A stretch of 36,104 nucleotides of DNA from an uncultured Prevotellaceae bacterium (GTDB lineage: Bacteria > Bacteroidota > Bacteroidia > Bacteroidales > Bacteroidaceae). The translations under genes were made by a program, and so were the position numbers. Under the pieces are notes generated by a model. The model had not been told where the DNA came from and made no database searches. It was given only the letters and a program-made list of their open reading frames with translations. Shown here in pieces: positions 14,249 through 23,069 of the stretch (position 1 is the first letter of the stretch; the number at the start of each line of letters is the position of its first letter). The stretch spans positions 1-36,104 of the forward strand of contig ONRS01000097.1 in the NCBI GenBank assembly GCA_900320255.1, written 5' to 3'.

Positions 14249-14608
14249 ATGGAACAAGCAAGACAATTAGTAGAAGCAATTACAAAAGGAATACAGGAAA
14301 AGAAAGGAAGCAACATCGTCATTGCAGACCTGTCAGCGATAGAAGGCAGCATCTGCAAGTTTTTCGTCATCTGCCAGGGCAATTCGCCAGCCCAGGTAGA
14401 AGCTGTCACTGAGTCAGTGGGCGAATTTGCCAGCAAGGAGCTGGGCGAAAAGCCGTCTGCAGTGGCAGGACTGGAAAATGCGCAGTGGGTTGCCATGGAC
14501 TATGGCGACGTGCTGGTACACGTCTTTCTGCCCGACGTGCGCGAGTTCTACGACCTGGAGCACTTGTGGGCCGACGCCCCGCTGACGAGGATTCCTGACC
14601 TGAACTGA
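14249..14608 (+). CDS. rsfS: Ribosomal silencing factor RsfS
   Basis: 119 residues from ATG 14249 (MEQARQLVEAI). An in-frame ATG at 14219 would add ten residues; I prefer the shorter start because RsfS proteins begin right at this helix. Landmarks are 'IQEKKGSNIVIADLS', 'CKFFVICQGNSPAQVEAVTE', 'GLENAQWVAMDYGDVLVHVF' and 'REFYDLEHLWADAP', the full-length Iojap/YbeB fold. RsfS binds ribosomal protein L14 on the large subunit and blocks subunit joining when nutrients run out. It is followed by ftsH after 54 bases and probably shares its promoter. Confidence 0.93.
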   Translation: MEQARQLVEAITKGIQEKKGSNIVIADLSAIEGSICKFFVICQGNSPAQVEAVTESVGEFASKELGEKPSAVAGLENAQWVAMDYGDVLVHVFLPDVREFYDLEHLWADAPLTRIPDLN

Positions 14609-14662
14609 ATGACATTATAGAGATAAAAAAATATTAAACATAAACGTTGAAGACTGAAAGAA

Positions 14663-16678
14663 ATGGATGCCAATAACAACAATAACGGAAACAACAACGG
14701 CCAGCCGAAGATGAACATGCCCAAATTCAACATGAATTGGATTTACTTCATCGTCATAGCCATACTGATAGGCCTTTACATGACTGGCGGCACAGACAGT
14801 GGGCAGACGAAGAAGCAGGTGCCCTACTCGAAGTTCAAGGACATGGTGGCGGCAGGTTACGCCCAGAAGATTGTGGTGAACAAGAACCAGAACGAGCTAC
14901 ACATGTTCATCAAGCCCGAAAAAGTACGCGAGGTGTTCAAGCAGAGCGTTCAGCAGACGGGTGCAGAGCCGTTCATCACGGTAGAGATAGGCTCGGTTGA
15001 CCAAGTGGAACAATTTGTGAGCCAGATGCGTGTTGAAAAGAAATTCACGGGCGACTACAGCTACGAGAACCGCAACAGCAACGAGGTGATGAACTTCCTG
15101 ATTTACAACATTCTGCCCATTGTGGTCATCATCGGTGTGTGGATATTCTTCATGCGGCGCATGGGCGGCGGCGGTGCCGGCATGGGTGGCGGCATCTTCA
15201 GCGTCGGCAAGAGCAAGGCAAAGATGTACGAGAACGGCGGCAACCTGCAGATTACGTTCAAGGACGTGGCAGGCCAGGCTGGTGCCAAGCAGGAGATGCA
15301 GGAGATTGTCGATTTCCTGAAGAATCCGCAGAAATATACTGAGCTGGGTGGCAAGATACCCAAGGGAGCACTGCTCGTAGGTCCTCCGGGCACGGGTAAG
15401 ACGCTCATGGCGAAGGCGGTGGCTGGCGAGGCCGGCGTGCCCTTCTTCTCCATGTCGGGAAGCGACTTTGTAGAGATGTTCGTAGGCGTGGGTGCCAGTC
15501 GTGTGCGCGACCTGTTCCAGCAGGCCAAGCAGAAGGCTCCCTGCATCATCTTCATCGACGAGATTGACGCCGTGGGGCGTGCCCGCTCGAAGAACCCCGC
15601 CATGGGCGGCAACGACGAACGCGAGAACACGCTGAACGCCCTGCTAACGGAGATGGACGGCTTCGGCACCAACAGCGGCATCATTACACTGGCAGCCACC
15701 AACCGTGCCGACATGCTCGACTCGGCACTGATGCGTGCCGGACGCTTTGACCGCCAGATACACGTTGACCTGCCCGACCTGAACGAGCGTAAGGAGGTGT
15801 TCAACGTCCACCTGAAGCCCCTGAAGCTCGACAAGGACCTGGACATCGACTTCCTGGCCCGCCAGACGCCGGGTTTCTCGGGAGCCGACATTGCCAACGT
15901 ATGTAACGAAGCTGCCCTGATAGCTGCACGCCACAACCGCCCCAACGTAGGCCGACAGGACTTCCTCGATGCTGTTGACCGCATCATTGGCGGTCTGGAG
16001 AAGAAGACGAAGGTCATGACCGAACAGGAGAAACGCTCCATTGCCATCCACGAGGCCGGCCATGCCACCATATCGTGGTTTACCGAGTTTGCCAACCCGC
16101 TGGTCAAGGTCAGCAGCGTGCCGCGCGGACAGGCACTGGGTGCAGCATGGTACCTGCCTGAGGAGCGCGTGCTGCAGACCAAGGAGGCCATGCTCGACGA
16201 GATGTGCTCACTCTTGGGCGGCCGTGCTGCCGAGGAGCTTTTCATAGGCCAAATCTCGACAGGAGCCATGAACGACCTGGAGCGCACCACGAAGCAGGCC
16301 TACGGCATGATAGCCTATGCCGGCATGAGCGACAAACTGCCCAACATCTGCTACTACAACAATGCGGAATACCAGTTCCAGCGTCCTTACTCAGAGACGA
16401 CGGCGAAGATTATGGACGACGAGGTACTGAAGATAATCAACGAGCAGTACGAGCGCGCCAAGAAGATACTGACGGAGCACAAGGACGGCCACGCCAAACT
16501 GGCACAGTTGCTGGTGGAGCGTGAGGTCATCTTTGCCGAGGACGTTGAGAAGATTTTCGGTCCACGACCCTGGGTGAGCCGTGCCGAGGAACTTTTAGAA
16601 GCCCAGATGCGTGCAGAGGCAGAGCGGATGGCTGAGCAAAGAGCAAAAGAACTTGAAGAAAAAGGAGAGGCCTCATGA
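14663..16678 (+). CDS. ftsH: ATP-dependent zinc metalloprotease FtsH
   Basis: 671 residues, inner-membrane AAA+ protease that degrades misfolded membrane proteins and regulatory proteins. A short Asn-rich N-terminus is followed by transmembrane segment 1 (about 25-43), a periplasmic domain, transmembrane segment 2 (about 135-160, ending RRMGGGG) and the AAA domain: Walker A GPPGTGKT near 240-247, Walker [10 protein letters not shown] near 293-301, and the second region of homology '[21 protein letters not shown]'. The zinc site HEAGH is at 463-467, in the C-terminal peptidase domain. The end is a Glu/Ala-rich coiled coil. Its last codons overlap cdsA by 4 bases (ATGA), indicating coupled translation. 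Confidence 0.97.
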   Translation: MDANNNNNGNNNGQPKMNMPKFNMNWIYFIVIAILIGLYMTGGTDSGQTKKQVPYSKFKDMVAAGYAQKIVVNKNQNELHMFIKPEKVREVFKQSVQQTGAEPFITVEIGSVDQVEQFVSQMRVEKKFTGDYSYENRNSNEVMNFLIYNILPIVVIIGVWIFFMRRMGGGGAGMGGGIFSVGKSKAKMYENGGNLQITFKDVAGQAGAKQEMQEIVDFLKNPQKYTELGGKIPKGALLVGPPGTGKTLMAKAVAGEAGVPFFSMSGSDFVEMFVGVGASRVRDLFQQAKQKAPCIIFIDEIDAVGRARSKNPAMGGNDERENTLNALLTEMDGFGTNSGIITLAATNRADMLDSALMRAGRFDRQIHVDLPDLNERKEVFNVHLKPLKLDKDLDIDFLARQTPGFSGADIANVCNEAALIAARHNRPNVGRQDFLDAVDRIIGGLEKKTKVMTEQEKRSIAIHEAGHATISWFTEFANPLVKVSSVPRGQALGAAWYLPEERVLQTKEAMLDEMCSLLGGRAAEELFIGQISTGAMNDLERTTKQAYGMIAYAGMSDKLPNICYYNNAEYQFQRPYSETTAKIMDDEVLKIINEQYERAKKILTEHKDGHAKLAQLLVEREVIFAEDVEKIFGPRPWVSRAEELLEAQMRAEAERMAEQRAKELEEKGEAS

Positions 16679-17541
16679 AAAACTTTATCATTCGCGCCAT
16701 AACAGGCATATTGTTCGTCGCAGTCGTTGTCACGTGCTTTCTTGACCCACGCGCCATGGTACTGCTGTTTGCCCTCGTCACCGGACTGACTATCTGGGAG
16801 TTCACCGGACTGGTCAACGAACGTGAAAGCGTCACCGTCAACCGGTTTATTTGCACGGTGGCTGGTGTCTATTTCTTCCTCGCCATGGCCTACTTCTGCA
16901 GCGACGTCTATGGTGGCAGTGCCAAGTCGGTAGTGTTCATTCCCTACTTGGTCACCATTGTCTATCTGCTTGTAGCCGAACTCTACGCCAAGCAGCCCGA
17001 CCCCATCAACAACTGGGCCTACACCATGCTCTCGCAGATGTACATTGCCCTACCCTTCTCACTGCTCAACGTGCTGGCTTTCACGGCCACGCCTGACGGT
17101 CGTATCATGTTCAACACCATACTGCCCCTGTCTGTCTTTGTCTTCCTCTGGATGAACGACACGGGTGCCTACTGCGTGGGCTCACTGTTAGGCCGCCACA
17201 AGCTGTTTCCAAGAATCAGCCCAGGCAAGTCGTGGGAAGGCAGCGTAGGCGGTGCCATCGTGGTGTTGCTCGTAGCGTGGGCCATTCACTATTTTCTGTT
17301 AGACCCCGACCATACGGGCAAGGCCATGCTATCGCTCATAGAGTGGCTCGGGCTGGGACTCGTCGTGGTAATTTTCGGAACGTGGGGCGACCTGGTGGAG
17401 AGCCTCTTCAAGCGCACGTTAGGCATCAAGGACTCTGGCAACATTCTGCCGGGTCATGGCGGCATGCTCGACCGCTTCGACTCGTCGCTGCTGGCCATTC
17501 CTGCCGCAGTGGTCTATCTTTACACGCTGACGCTGTTTTAA
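16675..17541 (+). CDS. cdsA: Phosphatidate cytidylyltransferase (CDP-diacylglycerol synthase)
   Basis: 288 residues with about seven or eight membrane helices. The enzyme makes CDP-diacylglycerol from CTP and phosphatidate for phospholipid synthesis in the inner membrane. The C-terminal signature is complete: GDLVESLFKRTLGIKDSG followed by NILPGHGGMLDRFDS (about 238-270), with the KD and HGG...DR residues that bind metal and nucleotide. 'ISPGKSWEGSVGG' (about 180-192) is the other conserved cytosolic segment. It starts inside the ftsH stop region, as in many Bacteroidetes. Confidence 0.95.
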   Translation: MKNFIIRAITGILFVAVVVTCFLDPRAMVLLFALVTGLTIWEFTGLVNERESVTVNRFICTVAGVYFFLAMAYFCSDVYGGSAKSVVFIPYLVTIVYLLVAELYAKQPDPINNWAYTMLSQMYIALPFSLLNVLAFTATPDGRIMFNTILPLSVFVFLWMNDTGAYCVGSLLGRHKLFPRISPGKSWEGSVGGAIVVLLVAWAIHYFLLDPDHTGKAMLSLIEWLGLGLVVVIFGTWGDLVESLFKRTLGIKDSGNILPGHGGMLDRFDSSLLAIPAAVVYLYTLTLF

Positions 17542-17565
17542 CGCTCAACCAATAACAACAAAGAT

Positions 17566-18519
17566 ATGAAGAAATTACTATTAGCTTTATCGCTTGTCGT
17601 TTGTCAGTTAGCAGCAGCACAAACGGCTCCCGTTAAGAAATGGGGACAGCTACAAGTAGTGGGGACACAACTCTGCGACCAGCAGGGCAAGCCCATCGTT
17701 TTGCGCGGCATCAGCTTAGGGTGGCACAACCTGTGGCCACGGTTCTATAACAAAAAGGCTGTGAAGACACTGAAAAACGACTGGCATGCCAACGTGATAC
17801 GTGCTGCTATGGGCATTATGATTGAGGACAACTACTTAGAGAACCCCGAGTACGCCATGCAGTGCATGACACCCGTCATTGAGTCGGCCATCAAGAACGA
17901 TGTATATGTCATCATTGACTGGCACTCCCACAAACTCATGACTGCCGAGGCAGTGAAGTTCTTCGGCCAGATGGCCAAGAAATACGGCAAGTACCCACAC
18001 GTCATCTACGAACTCTACAATGAGCCCGTGGAGGATTCTTGGGACGACCTGAAGGTGTATGCCCAAACCGTCATACAGGAAATCCGCAAGTACGACCCAG
18101 ACAACATCATCCTGATGGGCTGTCCCCACTGGGACCAGGATGTTCACCTGGTGGCAGAGAGTCCGCTGACGGGTGTTACGAACGTAATGTACACCCTGCA
18201 CTACTACGCCTCCACCCACAAGGACTATTTGCGTGACCGCATGCGTGAGGCAGCCAAGAAGATTCCCATCTTCGTCAGCGAGAGCGGCGTGACCGAAGCT
18301 TCTGGCGACGGTGAAATTAACGAGGCAGAGACGCAGAAATGGGTGGACCTGATGGAAGAGCTGAAGATTAGCTGGGTCTTCTGGTCGGTAAGCGACAAGA
18401 ACGAAAGCTGCTCCATGCTGCTGCCACGTGCCACTCCCGGCGGTCCCTGGCCCGACGATGTCATCAAGCGCAGCGGCCGCATTGTCAAGGGGCTGCTGAC
18501 AAAGTATAACGCAGAATAA
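17566..18519 (+). CDS. GH5 family endoglucanase (cellulase, GH5_2-like)
   Basis: 317 residues. Signal peptide 1-19 (LAAAQ). One GH5 (beta/alpha)8 barrel: 'GKPIVLRGISLGWHN' (41-54), 'NVIRAAMG' with the conserved Arg (R79), 'VIIDWHSH' (115-122), acid/base in YELYNEPV (E153), 'LHYYAST' (211-217), nucleophile in IFVSESG (E239), and 'WVFWSVSDKNES' near the C-terminus. The pattern is closest to bacterial GH5 subfamily 2 cellulases, here without a binding module. It starts 24 bases after cdsA on the same strand and may be read from that operon, an unusual neighbour for a housekeeping cluster. A beta-1,4-glucan substrate is inferred from family. It ends at a strong bidirectional hairpin. Confidence 0.92.
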   Translation: MKKLLLALSLVVCQLAAAQTAPVKKWGQLQVVGTQLCDQQGKPIVLRGISLGWHNLWPRFYNKKAVKTLKNDWHANVIRAAMGIMIEDNYLENPEYAMQCMTPVIESAIKNDVYVIIDWHSHKLMTAEAVKFFGQMAKKYGKYPHVIYELYNEPVEDSWDDLKVYAQTVIQEIRKYDPDNIILMGCPHWDQDVHLVAESPLTGVTNVMYTLHYYASTHKDYLRDRMREAAKKIPIFVSESGVTEASGDGEINEAETQKWVDLMEELKISWVFWSVSDKNESCSMLLPRATPGGPWPDDVIKRSGRIVKGLLTKYNAE

Positions 18520-18524
18520 CAACG

Positions 18525-18574
18525 GAAAGTGAAGAGCGAAACGGCAATGAAGTTTGCTACCGCTCTTCACTTTC
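18525..18574. terminator. Bidirectional terminator hairpin between convergent genes
   Basis: GAAAGTGAAGAGCG (18525-18538) and CGCTCTTCACTTTC (18561-18574) form a perfect 14-bp stem with a 22-base loop. The right arm overlaps the last codons of the minus-strand gene (stop at 18557-18559), so it ends GH5 transcription on one strand and lies at the very end of the gene on the other. Confidence 0.7.
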
Positions 18575-19057
18575 TGCTTCTACCGACTCACGCCATAGTG
18601 CAAAGAAGTCTTTTATGCGGCTGTAGGCTGCCTCAGCGTCAGCGCTAACATGGTGTCCACTCCACGATGCGTTATACTTCTCACCCGTAGAGTACTCCTG
18701 ATAGATGCGGTAAGTAGCACCGCCGTCCAGCATCTCGTCGTGCTGGTAACCGCTGAGCTTCCACACTTCCAGTTCATTCAGCAATTGTTGCATCTTGGCC
18801 ACATCTAACGGTCCGGCAGTAAACTCGCGCTTAGCCTCCTTGTGCCAATGGCAGTTCTCCCACAGCACAACGCGCACCTTTGGCACCTGGCCGGAGTCGG
18901 CTATCAGTTCGCAGTACTCTGTGCCTCCCGCTGCCGGACGACGACAAGAGTAGCTACAGTAAATCAGTTTCCCTTTGGGAGCCTCGTTCTGGGCTGACAC
19001 GCTGTTGAATGACAAAAGACTCATCATAAACGTTAATGTTAACAGGATTCTTTTCAT
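18557..19057 (-). CDS. Small secreted protein of unknown function
   Basis: 166 residues, not recognised. Signal peptide 1-22 (SVSAQ). The mature part is one compact domain with four cysteines (two in 'IYCSYSCRRP', one in 'TEYCEL', one in 'ENCHWHK'), which may form disulphides in the periplasm. 'LLWENCHWHKEAKREF'-like and 'QEYSTGEKYNASWSG' segments suggest a beta-rich fold followed by a helical end ('DAEAAYSRIKDFFALW'). It follows lpxB by 17 bases on the same strand and may be part of the surE-lpxB transcript. The acidic C-terminus (VEAESEER) is coded by one arm of the terminator hairpin. Confidence 0.75.
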   Translation of the reverse strand: MKRILLTLTFMMSLLSFNSVSAQNEAPKGKLIYCSYSCRRPAAGGTEYCELIADSGQVPKVRVVLWENCHWHKEAKREFTAGPLDVAKMQQLLNELEVWKLSGYQHDEMLDGGATYRIYQEYSTGEKYNASWSGHHVSADAEAAYSRIKDFFALWRESVEAESEER

Positions 19058-19074
19058 AATCTATGGTTTTCTAA

Positions 19075-20229
19075 TTAATCATTATTCAATTTCTCCACAA
19101 TCAGTTTCGCCGACTCGTCAGGTGCGCACTGGTTACCTAAACGACGCTCCACTTCCACATAGCCTCGGAGCATCTCGTCGCGCCCCTCGCCACCAGGCAG
19201 GATGCGGGCCAACTCACGCTTCAGGGCTTTCACCGTGAAGGTCTCCACCACCAGTTCGGGCACCACTTCACGGTCGGCCACCAGGTTCACCAGCGAGACG
19301 TACTTCACCTTTACCACCAACTTACGCAACACACCATACATCTTCGCCATCGGCACACGGTAGCACACCACCTGCGGCACGCCAAAAAGACAAGTCTCAA
19401 GCGTGGCCGTGCCACTGGTGACGAGGGCTGCCTTCGCGCGATACAGCAAGGCGTAAGTCTTGTCCTTGACCAGCAGCACGTCGGTGCCCTGCAGAAACGG
19501 CTGGTAATAGCTCTCCTCAATGCCGGGAGCACCGGCCAGCACGAACTGGTAGTCAGGGAAGCAGCGTGCCACCTCCAGCATGGCCGGCAGGTTGTCCTTG
19601 ATTTCCTGTTGCCGTGAACCTGCCAGCAAGGCAACTATTGGCCGATGTATGCGTTGCGCTACGTCGTACGGCAAATTAGCCAGCTGGCCGTATGACTCGC
19701 GCACCTCGTCAAGAAACTCGTCCACCTCCTCACGCGTCGGGTTGCCCACGTAGTGAATGGGGTAATGGTGCTTCTTCTCGAAGAAATCGACCTCGAAAGG
19801 CAGAATGCTGAACAGCTCATCCACATCACGCTTGATGCGCTCAATGCGATGCTCCTTCCAAGCCCATATCTTCGGCGAGATGTAATAATAAACTTTCATC
19901 GGCCGTAGTCGCTTATGCACAAACTCGGCTATATCGAGGTTAAAGCCCGGGTAATCAACAAGAATCACCACGTCAGGCTGCCACTCTGTGATGTCCTGCT
20001 TGCACATCTTCATGTTCTTGAGAATGGTGGGCAGATGCATCAAGACGGGAACGACGCCCATGTAGGCCAGCTCCTTGTAGTGTTTGACACGCGTGCCTCC
20101 CACGGCAGCCATCATGTCGCCCCCAAAGAAGCGGAACTGCGCTTCAGGGTCTTCGCGTTTCAGTGACTGCATCAGTCGCGATGCATGCAGGTCGCCACTG
20201 GCTTCTCCAGCTATCAGGTAATACTTCAT
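19075..20229 (-). CDS. lpxB: Lipid-A-disaccharide synthase LpxB
   Basis: 384 residues from the ATG at 20229 (MKYYLIAGEASGDLHAS), which puts the conserved GEASGD motif at residues 8-13 as usual. An in-frame ATG at 20253 would add eight residues and overlap surE. GT19 landmarks: 'FFGGDMMAAVGG', 'YYISPKIWAWKEHRIERIKRDVDE', 'LPFEVDFFEKKHHYPIHYVGNP', 'VALLAGSRQQEI' and 'ALVTSGTATLETCLFGVPQVVCYR'. The peripheral inner-membrane enzyme joins UDP-2,3-diacylglucosamine and lipid X to make the lipid A disaccharide, which shows that this organism has a lipopolysaccharide outer membrane. Follows surE by 13 bases. Confidence 0.95.
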   Translation of the reverse strand: MKYYLIAGEASGDLHASRLMQSLKREDPEAQFRFFGGDMMAAVGGTRVKHYKELAYMGVVPVLMHLPTILKNMKMCKQDITEWQPDVVILVDYPGFNLDIAEFVHKRLRPMKVYYYISPKIWAWKEHRIERIKRDVDELFSILPFEVDFFEKKHHYPIHYVGNPTREEVDEFLDEVRESYGQLANLPYDVAQRIHRPIVALLAGSRQQEIKDNLPAMLEVARCFPDYQFVLAGAPGIEESYYQPFLQGTDVLLVKDKTYALLYRAKAALVTSGTATLETCLFGVPQVVCYRVPMAKMYGVLRKLVVKVKYVSLVNLVADREVVPELVVETFTVKALKRELARILPGGEGRDEMLRGYVEVERRLGNQCAPDESAKLIVEKLNND

Positions 20230-20242
20230 TGGTTGAACGTCT

Positions 20243-21013
20243 TTATGGTTCAATGCCGTCAGCCAGCCGTTGCACCTCCTGCATGGCCTCGTAGGCGGTA
20301 ACGTCCATTCGCGTCGGAGTAATTGCTACGTACCCGTGACTCAGGGCCCAGTTATCTGTGTCGTCTGCCTCAGGCTCATCATTCTGGTAAGTGCCTACCA
20401 TCCACCAATAGTCGAAGCCACGCGGATGGCGAGCCTTTTGCAGCTCATTACCCCACGTGCCAAAGGCCATGCGGCACACGCGGATGCCCTTATAAGCAGT
20501 AAGTACAGGGAAGTTTACGTTCAGGCACACCCCCTTGGGCAGCCCTTCACGCAGAAGGCGCTCCGTTATCTGACGCACATAGGGAGCCATCGGGCTGAAG
20601 TCTGCATCCGGCCGGTGATCGCACAGCGAGTAGGCTACCGAAGGAATATACTTCATGCAGCCCTCCATAACGACCCCCATCGTTCCTGAATAGTGGGTAT
20701 TGACAGAGGCATTATCACCATGGTTAATACCGCCTATCACCAGGTCAGGCCTGCGTGGGCACAGTTCGTGCAGGGCCATCTTGACACAGTCAACAGGTGT
20801 GCCGGTACATGACCACACCTCAATGCCTTCTTCTTTTCTCTGAAGGGTCAGCGTCAGCGGTTCCGTGGCAGAAAAGGCGCAGGCCATGCCGCTACGTCCG
20901 CCCTCAGGGGCGCAGACAATAATATCACCTAAGCCTCGCACCATCTCTATCAGGCTGTTGATACCCTTGGCAGCATAGCCATCGTCATTTGAAATCAAAA
21001 TCAGTGGTCTCAT
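20243..21013 (-). CDS. surE: 5'-nucleotidase SurE
   Basis: 256 residues from the ATG at 21013 (MRPLILISNDDGY). The longer in-frame start at 21076 lies upstream of the predicted transcription start and is rejected. Metal-binding motif SNDDG (N9, D10, D11), 'PEGGRSGMACAFSATEPLTL', 'GTPVDCVKMALHEL' and the second metal/phosphate motif 'GINHGDNASVNTHYSGTMG' are intact. SurE is a cytosolic metal-dependent phosphatase acting on nucleoside 5'- and 3'-monophosphates, linked to stress survival. First gene of the surE-lpxB group, divergent from parA. Confidence 0.95.
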   Translation of the reverse strand: MRPLILISNDDGYAAKGINSLIEMVRGLGDIIVCAPEGGRSGMACAFSATEPLTLTLQRKEEGIEVWSCTGTPVDCVKMALHELCPRRPDLVIGGINHGDNASVNTHYSGTMGVVMEGCMKYIPSVAYSLCDHRPDADFSPMAPYVRQITERLLREGLPKGVCLNVNFPVLTAYKGIRVCRMAFGTWGNELQKARHPRGFDYWWMVGTYQNDEPEADDTDNWALSHGYVAITPTRMDVTAYEAMQEVQRLADGIEP

Positions 21014-21041
21014 ATTATATATAATAATGTGTAACAATTGG

Positions 21042-21073
21042 CAAAGGTAAGGATTTCTGCCGACATTGCCAAA
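21042..21073 (-). promoter_or_regulatory. Promoter of surE-lpxB
   Basis: Minus strand: TTTG (21070-21073), 20 bases, TACCTTTG (21042-21049). Full consensus match; the start near 21035 leaves a 22-base leader. Confidence 0.78.
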
Positions 21074-21152
21074 CAATCAAGTATTTTTCGCTGAAAATCG
21101 TTTGTTCATGTTACTTACCCTCAGCAATAAATGAAAATAAACATTAATTTTT

Positions 21153-21183
21153 TTTGCTTTTCGCTCGGTTTGCAGTACCTTTG
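21153..21183 (+). promoter_or_regulatory. Promoter of the parA operon
   Basis: TTTG (21153-21156), 19 bases, TACCTTTG (21176-21183). Full consensus match; the start near 21190 leaves a 25-base leader before the ATG at 21215. Confidence 0.78.
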
Positions 21184-21214
21184 CACCCAAATATCTTTAT
21201 CGGAAAGGAACAAA

Positions 21215-21988
21215 ATGGGAAAAATCATAGCATTAGCAAACCAAAAGGGCGGTGTGGGAAAGACCACTACAACCATTAATTTGGCAGCTTCGCTGGCAAC
21301 GCTCGAAAAGAACGTGCTCGTGGTGGATGCCGACCCACAGGCCAATGCATCAAGCGGACTGGGCGTCGATATTCAGCAGGTGGATTGCTCACTCTATGAA
21401 TGTATCATCGACAAGGCTGACGTGCGCGATGCCATCTATACCACAGATATTGAAGGACTTGACATCATACCAAGTCACATCGACCTGGTGGGTGCTGAGA
21501 TAGAAATGCTTAACCTCGAAAACCGCGAAAAGGTAGTGAGCCAGTTGCTCGCACCCATCCGCAACGAATACGACTACATACTCATTGACTGTTCGCCGTC
21601 GCTCGGTCTCATCACCGTTAATTCGCTGACGGCTGCTGACTCTGTCATCATACCCGTACAGTGTGAGTACTTCGCACTCGAAGGCATCTCCAAGCTGCTT
21701 AACACTATCCGCATCATCAAGCAGAAGTTGAACCCGAAACTGGAGATAGAGGGTTTCCTGCTGACGATGTACGACTCACGCCTGCGCTTAGCCAACCAGA
21801 TATACGACGAGGTGAAGCGCCACTTCCAGGAACTGGTGTTCAAGACGGTCATCCAGCGCAACGTCAAGCTCTCAGAGAGTCCTTCGCACGGTCTGCCCGT
21901 TATTCTCTACGATGCCGACTCAACCGGTTCGAAGAACCATCTGGCATTGGCAAAGGAGATTATCAATAAGAATCTGAATGAGAAATGA
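21215..21988 (+). CDS. parA: Chromosome partitioning ATPase ParA (Soj type)
   Basis: 257 residues from the ATG at 21215 (MGKIIALANQKGG); an in-frame ATG at 21131 lies upstream of the promoter. The deviant Walker A KGGVGKTTT is at 11-19, with 'VDADPQANASSGLG' (Walker A' region) and 'DYILIDCSPSLGLITVNSLTAAD' (Walker B) following. 'QRNVKLSESPSHGLPVILYD' near the end is typical of chromosomal ParA. It binds DNA non-specifically as an ATP dimer and moves ParB-bound origins. Followed by parB after 39 bases; the junction carries an inverted 7-bp array. Confidence 0.96.
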   Translation: MGKIIALANQKGGVGKTTTTINLAASLATLEKNVLVVDADPQANASSGLGVDIQQVDCSLYECIIDKADVRDAIYTTDIEGLDIIPSHIDLVGAEIEMLNLENREKVVSQLLAPIRNEYDYILIDCSPSLGLITVNSLTAADSVIIPVQCEYFALEGISKLLNTIRIIKQKLNPKLEIEGFLLTMYDSRLRLANQIYDEVKRHFQELVFKTVIQRNVKLSESPSHGLPVILYDADSTGSKNHLALAKEIINKNLNEK

Positions 21989-22018
21989 GAAGTAAGATTT
22001 CTTATTTCTAATTTTTGA
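21977..22018 (+). repeat. Inverted 7-bp array with hairpin at the parA/parB junction
   Basis: Three units (AATGAGA, AATGAGA, AGTAAGA) are followed by three of opposite polarity (TTTCTTA, TTTCTAA, TTTTTGA). GAAATGAGAA (21982-21991) pairs with TTCTTATTTC (21999-22008), ten pairs with one G-U, then TAATTTTT. The parA stop codon is inside the left arm. It resembles an attenuator that would lower parB relative to parA. Confidence 0.65.
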
Positions 22019-22027
22019 AACATTATT

Positions 22028-22960
22028 ATGGCTGTAAAAAAGAAATATGATAGAAATGTGCTTGGCCGCGGACTGGACGATATAGGCAGTGGCCGCGGGC
22101 TTGACGCCCTTATTGACACTGGCAGCGAGGTTCATACGCAAGGCTCATCGAACCTCAGCGAGGTGGAGATAAACAAGATAGCCCCCAACCCCAACCAGCC
22201 ACGTCGTGAGTTCGACCAAGAAGCCCTGCAGGAACTGGCCAACAGCATTAAGGAACTGGGCATCATCCAGCCCATCACGCTCAGGCAGATGGAGGGCGGC
22301 CAGTACCAGATTATAGCTGGCGAGCGCCGTTGGCGTGCCTCACAACTGGCTGGTCTGACCACCATTCCCGCCTACATCGTCACCGTAGAGGACGAGAGTG
22401 CAATGGAGATGGCTCTGGTGGAAAACATACAGCGTGAGGACCTGAACGCCATAGAGATAGCGCTGGCCTATCAGCATCTGGCAGAGACCACAGGCATGAC
22501 ACAGGCTAAGATATCGGAGCGCGTGGGCAAGAGCCGTGCTGCCGTCACCAACTACATGCGACTGCTGAAGCTGCCTGCCCAAGTGCAGATGGCACTGAAG
22601 AACAAGGAGATAGACATGGGGCACGCTCGCGCATTGCTCTCAGTTGAAAGTCCTTCGCAGCAAATCAAGCTGTTCAAGGAGGTACAGAAGCAGGGCTACT
22701 CCGTTCGCCGGGTAGAGGAGATTGCACAGATGCTGAAGAGCGGCGAGGACGTCAAAGTGGCCAAGGGAAAGATTGCCGCCAAGAGCAAGCTGCCTGAAGA
22801 GTTTGGTGAGTTGCGCGACCGTCTGGCCAACTTCTTCCACACCAAGGTTCAGATGACCTGCTCTGCCAAGGGCAAGGGAAAAATCAGCATTCCCTTCGAC
22901 AACGAGGAGCAGCTGGAGCTCATCATGAACGCACTGGACAAGGTGAAGGCAGAAGGATAG
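22028..22960 (+). CDS. parB: Chromosome partitioning protein ParB (Spo0J type)
   Basis: 310 residues. N-terminus with 'VLGRGLDDIGSGRGLDALI', a form of the ParA-interacting region. The ParB/sulfiredoxin CTPase domain holds 'NPNQPRREFD' (54-63), 'GERRWRA' (98-104) and 'ENIQREDLN' (132-140). The HTH is about 157-180 (TQAKISERVGKSRAAVTNYM). The C-terminal dimerisation domain is about 260-310. It clamps on parS sites near the origin. I found no convincing parS palindrome inside this window. Confidence 0.96.
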   Translation: MAVKKKYDRNVLGRGLDDIGSGRGLDALIDTGSEVHTQGSSNLSEVEINKIAPNPNQPRREFDQEALQELANSIKELGIIQPITLRQMEGGQYQIIAGERRWRASQLAGLTTIPAYIVTVEDESAMEMALVENIQREDLNAIEIALAYQHLAETTGMTQAKISERVGKSRAAVTNYMRLLKLPAQVQMALKNKEIDMGHARALLSVESPSQQIKLFKEVQKQGYSVRRVEEIAQMLKSGEDVKVAKGKIAAKSKLPEEFGELRDRLANFFHTKVQMTCSAKGKGKISIPFDNEEQLELIMNALDKVKAEG

Positions 22961-22971
22961 ACAAACAGGTG

Positions 22972-23069
22972 AAGGTAAAAAAGTAAAAAGCAGAAATGAT
23001 GAACATCATTAGCAGAACTATCAAGAATATGGTAAAGGTTTTACCCTTTTACCTTTTTACCTTTTTACC
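22972..23069. repeat. Opposed 8-bp arrays around the start of the DUF5683 gene
   Basis: 22972-22991 reads GTGAAGGTAAAAAAGTAAAA; 23039-23069 contains TACC at 23042, 23050, 23058 and 23066 (8-bp period). The two are complementary over about 16 bases and enclose the start codon at 22996. The right array is coding: it supplies the hydrophobic core of the signal peptide. Confidence 0.7.

Noticed and set aside
21014-21076. Longer SurE start at 21076
   Set aside because: It lies upstream of a full-consensus promoter (21042-21073), and the conserved SNDDG motif is at the usual place with the start at 21013.
21000-23000. parS site near parAB
   Set aside because: I looked for a TGTTNCACGTGNAACA-like palindrome and found none convincing; parS may lie elsewhere.
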